A DNA stretch of 64,000 bases. It comes from Roseburia intestinalis L1-82 (GTDB taxonomy: Bacteria > Bacillota > Clostridia > Lachnospirales > Lachnospiraceae). Both the position numbers and the translations under genes were made by a program. The DNA is taken from the NCBI RefSeq assembly GCF_900537995.1, contig NZ_LR027880.1, positions 1,496,001-1,560,000 of the forward strand. Reading direction: 5' to 3'. Shown here piece after piece: positions 35,417-43,535 of the stretch (the first letter of the stretch is position 1; every line of letters begins with the position of its first letter). Below the pieces are notes generated by a model. That model was not told where the DNA came from and did no database searches. It was given only the letters and a program-made list of their open reading frames with translations.

Positions 35417-37102
35417 ATGGAGACCTTGTATATGGGAGAAGAACAGATCGTTGTAAAAATCGGGGAGAAAGAAAAAACATATCCGGCAGGAGTCAGTTTC
35501 TTAAGTATAGCACAGGAATATCAGGATCAGTATGAGGATGATATCGTGCTTGCACTGTATAATAACAGACTGCGCGAATTAAAAAAGACCGTAAAAAAAG
35601 ACGGCGAATTGTCTTTTCTTACAACGTCTGATAAGACCGGAAAGCGTGCATACCGCAGAAGTGTTACGCTGCTGATGCAAAAAGCAGTTTACAATCTGTG
35701 GGGCAGAGAGCATATTGGCGTTTATGTCAGATATGCCATCGGTCAGGGATATTACTGTGAACTGATGAAAGACGGGGAAAGCTGTAAGATCACGGAGACA
35801 ATGATCGGGGCATTGAAAAAAGAAATGTACCGTCTTGTGATGGCGGACCTGCCAATCGAAAAATACAGTATGAATACGGATGAGGCAGTAGCTTTGTTCC
35901 ATGAACTTGGAATGAAAGATAAAGAAAAACTGTTTCGTTACCGCCGCAGTTCCAGGGTAAATATTTACGAACTGGATCATTATAAGGATTATTTTTACGG
36001 GTTTATGGTACCGTCGACCGGATATTTGAGATATTACGATGTGACAGCATATCAGGATGGTTTTGTACTTTTATTTCCGGGAAAAGAGGCGAAAAAAGTT
36101 TCTGAATTTGTGCCGTCGGATAAATTATTTTTCACGTTAAAACGTTCAAGAGACTGGGGAAAACTGCAGCAGATTGATACGATCGGTGCACTCAATGATG
36201 CCATTGCAGCGGGAAAAACGCAGGAGATGATCTTGACACAGGAAGCATTGTTTGAAGAGCGTATCGGTGCACTTGCGGAAATGATCGTTAAGGAAGAGGG
36301 AAAGAAATTTATCATGATCGCGGGACCTTCTTCATCCGGAAAAACGACTTTTTCACACCGCCTGTCCATACAGCTTGCAGCAAAGGGATTAAAACCGCAT
36401 CCGTTTCCGCTTGATGACTATTATGTGGATCGTGATAAATGTCCGCGTGATGAAAATGGTGAACTTGATTTTGAATGCCTGGAATCACTGGATGTAGAGC
36501 TTTTCAACCATGACATGAATGAACTTCTGGCAGGAAAAGCAGTCAATCTGCCGATCTTTAATTTTAAGACCGGAAAAAGAGAATACAAAGATAAGATCAT
36601 GCAGTTAGGAAAAGATGATGTGTTAGTCATTGAGGGGATCCATGGACTGAATGATAAATTGTCCTATTCCCTTCCGGTGGAGAGCAAATTTAAGATCTAT
36701 ATCAGCGCACTAACACAGCTAAATATCGACGAGCACAACTATCTGCCGACCACGGATGGAAGGATGATCCGCCGTATTGTGCGCGATGCAAGAACAAGAG
36801 GTACCTCAGCGAAAGAAACGATCGCTATGTGGGATTCCGTGCGCCGCGGTGAGGAGAAGAATATTTTCCCATTTCAGGAGGGAGCGGATGTGATGTTTAA
36901 TTCCGCATTGATCTATGAACTGGCAGTATTAAAGATATATGCCGAACCGCTGCTTTTTGCGATCGATAAGGACTGTCCGGAGTACCTTGAGGCAAAGCGT
37001 CTCTTAAAGTTCCTGGATTATTTCCTTCCGATGTCTCCGGATGGAATCGGGCAGAATTCCATTATCCGTGAATTTATCGGCGGTTCGTGTTTTAATGTGT
37101 AA
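35417..37102 (+). CDS. TGS/ThrRS-like nucleoside (uridine-type) kinase
   Basis: 561 residues. The N-terminal segment is TGS-like (VVKIGEKEKTYPAGVSFLSI) and is followed by a threonyl-tRNA synthetase editing-like region (about 60-190, with MKDGESCKITE and RSSRVNIYELDHYK). The C-terminal half is a uridine kinase/phosphoribulokinase-type P-loop domain (MIAGPSSSGKTTFSHRL at about 293; DDYYVDRD; IEGIHGLND). This multidomain form is frequent in Clostridia and usually called nucleoside kinase; substrate is not proven. The ATG at 35432 (GGAGACC upstream) is an equally good start. Between this gene and trmK lie 86 bases with no other feature. Confidence 0.85.
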   Translation: METLYMGEEQIVVKIGEKEKTYPAGVSFLSIAQEYQDQYEDDIVLALYNNRLRELKKTVKKDGELSFLTTSDKTGKRAYRRSVTLLMQKAVYNLWGREHIGVYVRYAIGQGYYCELMKDGESCKITETMIGALKKEMYRLVMADLPIEKYSMNTDEAVALFHELGMKDKEKLFRYRRSSRVNIYELDHYKDYFYGFMVPSTGYLRYYDVTAYQDGFVLLFPGKEAKKVSEFVPSDKLFFTLKRSRDWGKLQQIDTIGALNDAIAAGKTQEMILTQEALFEERIGALAEMIVKEEGKKFIMIAGPSSSGKTTFSHRLSIQLAAKGLKPHPFPLDDYYVDRDKCPRDENGELDFECLESLDVELFNHDMNELLAGKAVNLPIFNFKTGKREYKDKIMQLGKDDVLVIEGIHGLNDKLSYSLPVESKFKIYISALTQLNIDEHNYLPTTDGRMIRRIVRDARTRGTSAKETIAMWDSVRRGEEKNIFPFQEGADVMFNSALIYELAVLKIYAEPLLFAIDKDCPEYLEAKRLLKFLDYFLPMSPDGIGQNSIIREFIGGSCFNV

Positions 37103-37156
37103 AACATGGAAAAAACCTTGTCTCGGCAGGTCTAAGAGAAAATAAGAAAATCAGGC

Positions 37157-37185
37157 TTGCACAAATAAGAAAAAAAGTGTATAGT
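37157..37185 (+). promoter_or_regulatory. rnpB promoter
   Basis: TTGCAC (37157-37162), 17-base spacer, TATAGT (37180-37185). Predicted start near 37192, which implies about 40 bases of 5' leader or a longer mature RNA than given for rnpB. Confidence 0.7.
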
Positions 37186-37230
37186 TAATCGGGTGTCATG
37201 CTGGCAGAATGTGCCGGAAGACAAATGATG

Positions 37231-37594
37231 GATTTAAGTAGGACAAATGATCGCGGCCCGTTTATCGGGGTGAGGAAAGTCCGGGCTTCACAGGGCAGGA
37301 TGCCGGATAACGTCCGGTAGAGGCGACTCTAAGGATAGTGCAACAGAAATATACCGCCCGGTATATGCCGGGTAAGGGTGGAAGGGCAGTGTAAGAGACT
37401 ACCGCCTCTCTGGTAACAGAGGGGGCATATGTAAACCCCATCCGAAGCAAGACCGAACAAAAGCGTTGACGTGGCCCGCCAGCTTTAGGTAGGTTGCTTG
37501 AGGCGGCTGGTAACAGTCGTCCTAGATAGATGATCATTCCGACTGTGGCTTGCTGCAGTTTAGACATAACCCGGCTTATCGTCCTGCTTAAATC
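37231..37594 (+). ncRNA. rnpB: RNase P RNA, bacterial type A
   Basis: Catalytic RNA that removes 5' leaders from pre-tRNAs. Conserved region I GAGGAAAGTCCGGGCTTCAC (37271-37290) and ACAGAAATATACCGCC are present, as are GGTAAGGGTGGAAGGG and the 3' signature AGACATAACCCGGCTTAT. P1 is formed by GATTTAAGTAGGAC at 37231-37244 and GTCCTGCTTAAATC at 37581-37594, which sets the borders. The remaining gap to the next gene contains only a terminator and a short hairpin (ACATGCAG at 37778-37785 with CTGCATGT). Confidence 0.96.
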
Positions 37595-37714
37595 AGATAT
37601 CAATAGATAAGAAGATATCCATATGTGGAAATATAACCAAAATCTAAAATGTTTCTTAAAAGACAATAGGAATGTTGACGTTTGTGAGTATTGGGTTTAC
37701 CATAGCGTCATGGA

Positions 37715-37746
37715 CAAAAAACGGTGCCAGAAAGGTGCCGTTTTTC
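37715..37746 (+). terminator. Terminator downstream of rnpB
   Basis: AAAAACGGTGCC and GGTGCCGTTTTT (8 perfect pairs plus wobble pairs) with a T-tail, about 120 bases after the P1 end of rnpB. Confidence 0.75.
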
Positions 37747-37844
37747 CGTACATAAATAAAAATGCGATTGACGGGATACATGCAGTTATATAAGGCTGCA
37801 TGTGATTACACGCGGTTGTATCTGGGTAGAAAGGGATGTCATAG

Positions 37845-38252
37845 ATGAAAGAAAAATTACGACAGTTTATGATCGGCAGATATGGAGTGGACGATCTTTC
37901 ACGGGCACAGATTATCGTGTCGATGGTTCTGTTACTTGTATCCACATTTTTATCTGCATTTTTCCGGGTAAATATTTTATACTGGCTTGGCCTCGCATTG
38001 TTAATTTATTCCTATTTCAGAATACTCTCACGGAATGTGTCAAAGCGTTACGAAGAGAACCAGAGATATTTAAATGCGAAATACCGGGCAGTGGTAAAGA
38101 AAAACAATCTGAAAAAACGCTGGGCACAGCGCAGTACTTACCGTTTCTTTAAATGTCCGCAGTGTAAGCAGACAGTCAGGGTGCCGAAGGGAAGAGGAAA
38201 GATCTGCATTACCTGTCCAAAATGTAAAACAGAATTTATTAAAAAAAGCTGA
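37845..38252 (+). CDS. Membrane protein with C-terminal zinc ribbon
   Basis: 135 residues. Two adjacent hydrophobic helices (about residues 22-60) are followed by a basic stretch and a zinc ribbon at the C-terminus (KCPQCKQTVRVPKG and CPKCKTEF, CxxC twice). No known enzymatic motif. It is followed closely by the DUF5685 and DnaJ-like genes, which form a plausible operon. AAAGGGATGTCATAG upstream is a weak ribosome site. Confidence 0.75.
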   Translation: MKEKLRQFMIGRYGVDDLSRAQIIVSMVLLLVSTFLSAFFRVNILYWLGLALLIYSYFRILSRNVSKRYEENQRYLNAKYRAVVKKNNLKKRWAQRSTYRFFKCPQCKQTVRVPKGRGKICITCPKCKTEFIKKS

Positions 38253-38269
38253 CAAAGGAGAAAGGCCTT

Positions 38270-39136
38270 GTGTTTGGTTATATCAATATCAATCAAAAAG
38301 AGCTGACGGAAGAAGGCAAAAAAGCATATCAGGCATATTACTGTGGGCTTTGCAGACAACTGAAATCAAATTGTGGAACCAAGGGACAGATGCTGCTTGC
38401 ATATGATATGACGTTTCTGATTGTTCTGCTGACCGGTTTGTATGAACTTCCGAATGAAAAAACAAAGTTTACATGTGCGCTGCATCCGACGCAGAAGCGT
38501 ATTGCATGGATCAATGACGCCACAAAATATGCGGCGGATATGAATCTGATCTTAGCGTACCACAATCTGATTGACGACTGGAATGATGACAGGTCGTATA
38601 CCAAGAAGGCATTTGCAAAAATGCTGGATAAGGATTATACTCGTATCATGTCAAAATATCCGAGACAGGTAGGTGCCATTGAGGAATATATGAAAAAGAC
38701 TGGGGATGTTGAGAAACACCAGGAGACAAATCTTGATCTCGTTGCCGGTCTGACCGGAGAGATGGTTGCGGAGGTGTTTTGCTGGAAGGAAGACGAATGG
38801 GCAGAGGAACTCCGCACGATGGGATTTTACATGGGAAAGTTTATCTACCTGATGGATGCGTACGAGGATTATGACAGGGATAAGAAGAAAAACTGCTATA
38901 ATCCGCTCACATTTGTTCAGGAAGAACAGGCGCAGGATCTTGATACCTGGTGCCGGCTGCTTTTGACAAGTATGATGTCAGAGTGTGCGAAATCGTTTGA
39001 GCGTCTGCCGATTCTTTTGCATGCGGATATTCTGCGCAATATCCTGTATTCGGGTGTGTGGTCGAAATATGAATATCTGCAGATCAAAAAACGCAGGATT
39101 GAGGAAAAAGCAAAGAAAAAAGAGCATAAACAATGA
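38270..39136 (+). CDS. DUF5685-family protein
   Basis: 288 residues, start GTG at 38270 with AAAGGAGAAAGGCCTT upstream. The beginning (MFGYININQKELTEEGKKAY then YYCGLCRQLK) and the central DDWNDDRS match the DUF5685 family, which is all-helical and widespread in Clostridia with unknown function. The conserved Cys (CGLC) and Asp-rich patches suggest a metal site. Next to a J-domain gene, so a chaperone or assembly role is possible but unproven. Confidence 0.8.
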   Translation: MFGYININQKELTEEGKKAYQAYYCGLCRQLKSNCGTKGQMLLAYDMTFLIVLLTGLYELPNEKTKFTCALHPTQKRIAWINDATKYAADMNLILAYHNLIDDWNDDRSYTKKAFAKMLDKDYTRIMSKYPRQVGAIEEYMKKTGDVEKHQETNLDLVAGLTGEMVAEVFCWKEDEWAEELRTMGFYMGKFIYLMDAYEDYDRDKKKNCYNPLTFVQEEQAQDLDTWCRLLLTSMMSECAKSFERLPILLHADILRNILYSGVWSKYEYLQIKKRRIEEKAKKKEHKQ

Positions 39137-39146
39137 GGTTTGATTT

Positions 39147-39779
39147 ATGATGGATCCATATCAGGTACTTGGTGTGTCACGAAGTGCCTCCGATGAAGAA
39201 ATAAAAAAAGCATATCGTTCCCTAAGCCGCAAGTATCATCCGGATGCCAATGTCAATAATCCGAACAAGGCACAGGCGGAGGAAAAGTTCAAAGAAGTAC
39301 AGCAGGCGTATGACCAGATTATGAAAGAAAAGCAGCAGGGAAGCGGCTATGGATATAATTCAGGAAACAGTTACGGATATGGGGGCGGACAGAGTTACCA
39401 TTATAATCAGAGTACTGAAAATCCGAAGCTGCAGGCTGCTGCAAATTACATAGCAAACCGCTGTTATGCAGAGGCACTTAATGTTTTAAACGGAATTCCT
39501 TTCTCTGAGAGAAGTGCACGCTGGTATTATTACAGTGCCATGGCAAATCAGGGGGCAGGAAATAATATCATCGCAAAAGAGCATGCCGCGCGTGCAGTGG
39601 AGATGGAACCAAGCAATTTTGAATACCGGCAGTTCCTGCAGCATTTAGAGTATGGCGGAACATGGTATACGAATATGGGAAGCAGCTATGACAGACCTTA
39701 TTCGAGTGCGGGTAACTGGTGTCTTAGCATGCTGTTTTTAAATATGCTCTGTAACTGCTGTTGTTTAAGGCCGTTTTAG
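39147..39779 (+). CDS. DnaJ-domain protein with TPR-like and hydrophobic tail
   Basis: 210 residues. J-domain at 4-60 with the HPD motif in [10 protein letters not shown]; it should recruit Hsp70 (DnaK). A Gly/Tyr/Ser-rich linker (about 75-100) leads to a TPR-like helical part ([19 protein letters not shown]) and a short hydrophobic Cys-rich end ([16 protein letters not shown]) that could act as a tail anchor. Eleven bases after the DUF5685 gene. Confidence 0.85.
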   Translation: MMDPYQVLGVSRSASDEEIKKAYRSLSRKYHPDANVNNPNKAQAEEKFKEVQQAYDQIMKEKQQGSGYGYNSGNSYGYGGGQSYHYNQSTENPKLQAAANYIANRCYAEALNVLNGIPFSERSARWYYYSAMANQGAGNNIIAKEHAARAVEMEPSNFEYRQFLQHLEYGGTWYTNMGSSYDRPYSSAGNWCLSMLFLNMLCNCCCLRPF

Positions 39780-39811
39780 AAGCGGGATAAAGTCTTGCCA
39801 CGGAAAAACAT

Positions 39812-39850
39812 AAAATACTGCCGGATTGATGGATCCGGCAGTATTTTTTA
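39812..39850. terminator. Bidirectional terminator between DnaJ-like gene and pyrI
   Basis: AAAATACTGCCGGAT and ATCCGGCAGTATTTT arms with a six-base loop and T-tails on both strands. Confidence 0.9.
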
Positions 39851-39866
39851 TTCCAGTATTTTATTG

Positions 39867-40304
39867 TTAACGGCGGTTTGGATTTGTATATTTCTCCTCA
39901 CAGTATTTGCAGCGGTATATTTCTTTTTCAGGGTCAGTCAGAATGAAAATCTGATCTAGTTCCTGTTCGATTGAAGTGATGCAGCGTGGATTTTTACATT
40001 TGATCACGTTTTTGACCTGCTTTGGAAGACGAAGTTCTTTTTTGGAGACGATCTTGTCATTCTGGATCACATTGACGGTAATATTATGGTCAATAAAGCC
40101 TAAAATATCAAAGTCGAGTGCATCGATCGGACATTCTACCTTTAAGATGTCTTTTTTTCCCATTTTGCTGCTCTTGGCATTTTTGATGATCGCAACCGGG
40201 CAGTCGAGCTGGTCTAATTTCAAATCATGATAAATCTGCAGGCTCATGCCTGCCTGAATATGATCAAGGACAAATCCCTCATGGATTCCACTGATATTTA
40301 ACAT
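39867..40304 (-). CDS. pyrI: Aspartate carbamoyltransferase regulatory chain
   Basis: Regulatory subunit of ATCase in pyrimidine synthesis, 145 residues. Allosteric N-terminal domain plus a C-terminal zinc domain with the four Cys as CKNPRC and CKYCEE. It follows pyrB by 11 bases on the minus strand. Its presence means this ATCase is of the nucleotide-regulated class. AAGGAGGAGAAC precedes the ATG. Confidence 0.95.
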   Translation of the reverse strand: MLNISGIHEGFVLDHIQAGMSLQIYHDLKLDQLDCPVAIIKNAKSSKMGKKDILKVECPIDALDFDILGFIDHNITVNVIQNDKIVSKKELRLPKQVKNVIKCKNPRCITSIEQELDQIFILTDPEKEIYRCKYCEEKYTNPNRR

Positions 40305-40315
40305 TGTTCTCCTCC

Positions 40316-41236
40316 TTATTCAACCTTAATTTCAAGCAGCGTTAAGATCAGCGCCATGCGCACATAGACAGCATACTGTGCCTGTTTGAAATAAACAGCT
40401 CTCGGATCGTCATCTACTTCTACGGAAATTTCGTTGACACGTGGCAGCGGATGTAATACGATCATGTCTTCTGGAGCAAGCTCCATTTTTGCTTTGGTTA
40501 AGATATAGAAATCTTTTAAGCGGACGTAATCCTCCTCATTGAAGAAACGTTCCTTCTGGACTCTGGTCATGTAGAGGACATCAAGCTGTGGGATGGCATC
40601 CTCTAAACGCTCAACCTCGGTAAAAGGAATATTATTTGCACGCAGGACATCTTCGCGGATATAGCTTGGAATACGCAGTTCTTCCGGTGAGATCAGTACA
40701 AATTTAATGCCAGGATAACGGATCAGGGCGCTGATCAGAGAATGGACGGTACGGCCAAATTTTAAATCACCGCAGAGTCCGATCGTCATATTGTCAAGAC
40801 GTCCTTTTAAGGAACGGATGGTAAGTAAATCGGCTAATGTCTGGGTTGGATGCTGATGACCGCCGTCACCGGCATTGATAACTGGAATTCTTGATTTCTG
40901 GGAAGCTACGAGAGGTGCACCTTCTTTTGGATGACGCATTGCGCAGATGTCTGCGTAACAGGAGATAACTCGGATTGTATCGGAAACACTTTCGCCTTTG
41001 GATGCGGAACTGGAATCAGCACTGGCGAAACCTAAAACAGAACCGCCAAGATTTAACATGGCAGCTTCAAAACTTAACCGGGTTCGTGTACTTGGTTCAT
41101 AAAAACAGGTGGCTAATTTTTTGCCTTCACATGCGTGTGCATATTTGTTCGGGTACTTCTCGATATCATTGGCAAGGTCTAAAAGCCTGTCTAATTCATC
41201 GACGGAGAAGTCCAATGGGCTCATTAAATGACGCAT
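40316..41236 (-). CDS. pyrB: Aspartate carbamoyltransferase catalytic chain
   Basis: Condenses carbamoyl phosphate with aspartate, the first committed pyrimidine step; 306 residues. Carbamoyl phosphate site [15 protein letters not shown], plus [14 protein letters not shown] and the aspartate-binding HPLPRVNEI. Start ATG at 41236 with AAGGAGG. Forms a catalytic-regulatory pair with pyrI. Rest of the pyr pathway is not in the window. Confidence 0.97.
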   Translation of the reverse strand: MRHLMSPLDFSVDELDRLLDLANDIEKYPNKYAHACEGKKLATCFYEPSTRTRLSFEAAMLNLGGSVLGFASADSSSASKGESVSDTIRVISCYADICAMRHPKEGAPLVASQKSRIPVINAGDGGHQHPTQTLADLLTIRSLKGRLDNMTIGLCGDLKFGRTVHSLISALIRYPGIKFVLISPEELRIPSYIREDVLRANNIPFTEVERLEDAIPQLDVLYMTRVQKERFFNEEDYVRLKDFYILTKAKMELAPEDMIVLHPLPRVNEISVEVDDDPRAVYFKQAQYAVYVRMALILTLLEIKVE

Positions 41237-41254
41237 ATAAATCCTCCTTATGTG

Positions 41255-41274
41255 ATGCTGACTTTTTTCAGCAT
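41255..41274 (-). promoter_or_regulatory. 5' stem-loop in the pyrBI leader
   Basis: ATGCTGA and TCAGCAT arms lie close after the promoter (41282-41310), so the transcript starts with a small stem-loop preceded by an A-run. Read on the plus strand it looks like a terminator with a T-tract, but no plus-strand gene ends here. Possible mRNA stabiliser or attenuator element. Confidence 0.45.
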
Positions 41275-41281
41275 TTTTTCT

Positions 41282-41310
41282 ATCATATAATAATCACCAT
41301 CTGATTTCAA
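41282..41310 (-). promoter_or_regulatory. pyrBI promoter
   Basis: Minus-strand TTGAAA (41310-41305), 17-base spacer, TATGAT (41287-41282). Confidence 0.65.
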
Positions 41311-41407
41311 GAAGAAAAAAATTTACGTTATATTGATAAAATATGCGTCCGTTTTCAGATATTTTCAGACAGGGAAGGTTATATATCAGTAATTGAAAAT
41401 AAAAATT

Positions 41408-41812
41408 TCAGGGGGATTCCGAGGTGTTACACCGGATGAGAATGCGCTCAAATAAAAGTCCGGCAGCCATCCACAAGGGAGCATAATCGAGTCGTATGAC
41501 CCCGTCTATGTTTGTTTTGGCATGACTGTAATCCCAGGGGCACATGCCGTGGCGTTTTAAAAATGTGCCGCTGATGTATTCAAAAGAAAAAATGCCAACG
41601 GAATAGATACAGCCGCGAAGAAGTGCCGGAAGATTTTTGATACTGTGGTACAACGGTGCAATTACGGCAGCAGTCCCGTAGATGGGAAACATCCATACGG
41701 ATGTCCGCCCAATCAGACGTTTATCCTGTTTCAAAAAAGAGCCTGTGGAGGTAAAAAGAATCTCCATGCACCAGCCGGTCAGTCCGCAGACAAAGAAGTT
41801 TTTTGTAATCAT
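41408..41812 (-). CDS. CmpB-like putative membrane permease
   Basis: 134 residues, mostly hydrophobic with four predicted helices. Motifs GWCMEILFTS, GRTSVWMFPIYG and CPWDYSHAKTNIDGVIRLDYAP match the ABC_trans_CmpB family of putative ABC permeases. No ATP-binding partner is adjacent. GGGACATGCAAAT precedes the ATG at 41812. Divergent from murE. Confidence 0.82.
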   Translation of the reverse strand: MITKNFFVCGLTGWCMEILFTSTGSFLKQDKRLIGRTSVWMFPIYGTAAVIAPLYHSIKNLPALLRGCIYSVGIFSFEYISGTFLKRHGMCPWDYSHAKTNIDGVIRLDYAPLWMAAGLLFERILIRCNTSESP

Positions 41813-41905
41813 ATTTGCATGTCCCTTTTATATAAAATCATGGTATCAGTATGTCACACGGAATTTAAAAATATGTAACATTTTTCTAAAATAAAAGCGG
41901 AAAAC

Positions 41906-41934
41906 TTGTAAAAACAGGCGTTCTGTCATATAAT
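41906..41934 (+). promoter_or_regulatory. murE promoter
   Basis: TTGTAA (41906-41911), 17-base spacer, TATAAT (41929-41934), about 28 bases before the murE start. Probably drives murE-priA and beyond. Confidence 0.75.
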
Positions 41935-41962
41935 AAAAAAAGTGTATTCTTGAGGAAAGAGA

Positions 41963-43513
41963 ATGCGGTTAGATCAATTACTCAAACATTTTTCATACGA
42001 AAGCGTGCAGGGGAGCCACGACCTTATCATTACGGATATCTGTTATCATTCCGGAAAAGTAAAGCGGGGGTCCCTGTTTGTCTGTATAAAGGGGCAGTAC
42101 ACGGATGGACATGATTATATTATGGATGCGGTAAAAGCGGGGGCATTTGCAGTGGTGGTGGATGAAAGCTGTATGGTAAATGTCCGCTGGGAATGTTTCA
42201 TTTACACAGAACATGGAAAAGTGCGCGTGCATGAACTCGTGCGCAATTACGGTATGGCTGTGATAGGTGTGAAGGATACCAGGCAGGCTCTTGCGCAGAT
42301 TTCGGCTGCATTTTACGATTACCCGGCAAAAAAGCTTAAGATCATCGGGATCACCGGAACAAAAGGAAAGACGACGACGGCGTTTCTTACGGCAGGAATT
42401 TTAAAAGAAGCGGGATACAAGACCGGCATGGTAGGTACGATATGGACATATAACGGGAAAGATGTAAAAAAGGCCGGACATACGACACCGGAATCTAGCG
42501 ACCTGCAAAGAGAATTAGCGCAGATGGTAAGCAACGGATGTGTGTGCTGTGTGATGGAGGTATCCTCACAGGGAATCAAGATGCAGCGTGTGGAAGGGAT
42601 TTTTTTTGATATCGGGGTGTTTTTAAACATTGAACCGGATCATATCGGACCGGGAGAACACGCATCATTTGCAGAGTATCTGTACTGTAAAAGCCGGCTG
42701 CTTCGGCAGTGTCAGGCAGGAATTGTCAACCGTGATGACCGGAATACGGAAAAAATACTGTTTGGTCATACCTGTGACATAGAAACTTTTTCCGTGCTGG
42801 GAGAAAACGGTGTGGATGCCCCGGGACAAAAGGCGGATATCGTGGCAGAAAGGATCACTTTTTCCATGAAAGAAGGAAGGTTATACAGCCACTTTTTTAC
42901 GGATGGAAAAGAAGAATTCCTATTGCAGATGCCCGGAATTTTTAATGTTTCCAATGCGTTAGCTGCGATCCTTGTGGCACGTCATTTTAAAATAGCACAG
43001 GATGTGGTAAAGGATGCACTGCAAAGACAGACTGTGCCGGGGCGGTGTGAAAACGTCAGGATATCAGATAAATTTGTATTTCTGGTCGATTATGCACACA
43101 ATGAGATGAGCCTGCGCAATCTGCTTGGAACATTGCGGGGCTTTGATCCGGGGCGGCTTGTTGTGATCTTTGGCTGTGGGGGCAACCGCTCAAAATTAAG
43201 GAGAGGCAGGATGGGTGAGACAGCGGGAAGACTCGCGGATTTTACGATCCTGACATCCGATAATCCAAGGTGGGAAGATCCGGAACTGATCTTAGATGAC
43301 ATTGAGAGCGGGATAAAGGGTACGAGCGGGGCATACATACGCATTGCTGACCGGAGAGCAGCGGTGGCATATGCATTCGATCATGCCAGGGAGGGCGATA
43401 TTATCGTCCTCGCAGGAAAAGGGCATGAGGACTATCAGGAGATCGGTGGTGTCCGTTATCCGATGGAGGACAAAGAACTGGTAAAGAAAGCAGCAGAAGG
43501 ACGTGGCAGATAG
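41963..43513 (+). CDS. murE: UDP-MurNAc-tripeptide (meso-DAP) ligase, MurE-like
   Basis: Adds the third stem-peptide residue in peptidoglycan synthesis; 516 residues in three Mur-ligase domains. P-loop GITGTKGKTTT, MEVSSQGIKM, VDYAHNEMSLRNLL and the amino-acid specificity motif DNPR in SDNPRWEDP, which indicates meso-diaminopimelate. The N-terminal domain contains an extra stretch (residues about 72-92) not usual in short MurE proteins. Since it stands alone rather than in a dcw cluster, it could be a second MurE copy. The last 11 bases overlap the priA reading frame. Confidence 0.9.
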   Translation: MRLDQLLKHFSYESVQGSHDLIITDICYHSGKVKRGSLFVCIKGQYTDGHDYIMDAVKAGAFAVVVDESCMVNVRWECFIYTEHGKVRVHELVRNYGMAVIGVKDTRQALAQISAAFYDYPAKKLKIIGITGTKGKTTTAFLTAGILKEAGYKTGMVGTIWTYNGKDVKKAGHTTPESSDLQRELAQMVSNGCVCCVMEVSSQGIKMQRVEGIFFDIGVFLNIEPDHIGPGEHASFAEYLYCKSRLLRQCQAGIVNRDDRNTEKILFGHTCDIETFSVLGENGVDAPGQKADIVAERITFSMKEGRLYSHFFTDGKEEFLLQMPGIFNVSNALAAILVARHFKIAQDVVKDALQRQTVPGRCENVRISDKFVFLVDYAHNEMSLRNLLGTLRGFDPGRLVVIFGCGGNRSKLRRGRMGETAGRLADFTILTSDNPRWEDPELILDDIESGIKGTSGAYIRIADRRAAVAYAFDHAREGDIIVLAGKGHEDYQEIGGVRYPMEDKELVKKAAEGRGR

Positions 43514-43535
43514 AAAGAAAGGCATGGAAATTGGA

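Noticed and set aside
41255..41274. Plus-strand terminator reading of the pyrB leader hairpin
   Set aside because: No plus-strand transcript is expected here because both neighbours (pyrBI and the CmpB-like gene) are on the minus strand; I list it as a pyrBI leader stem-loop instead.
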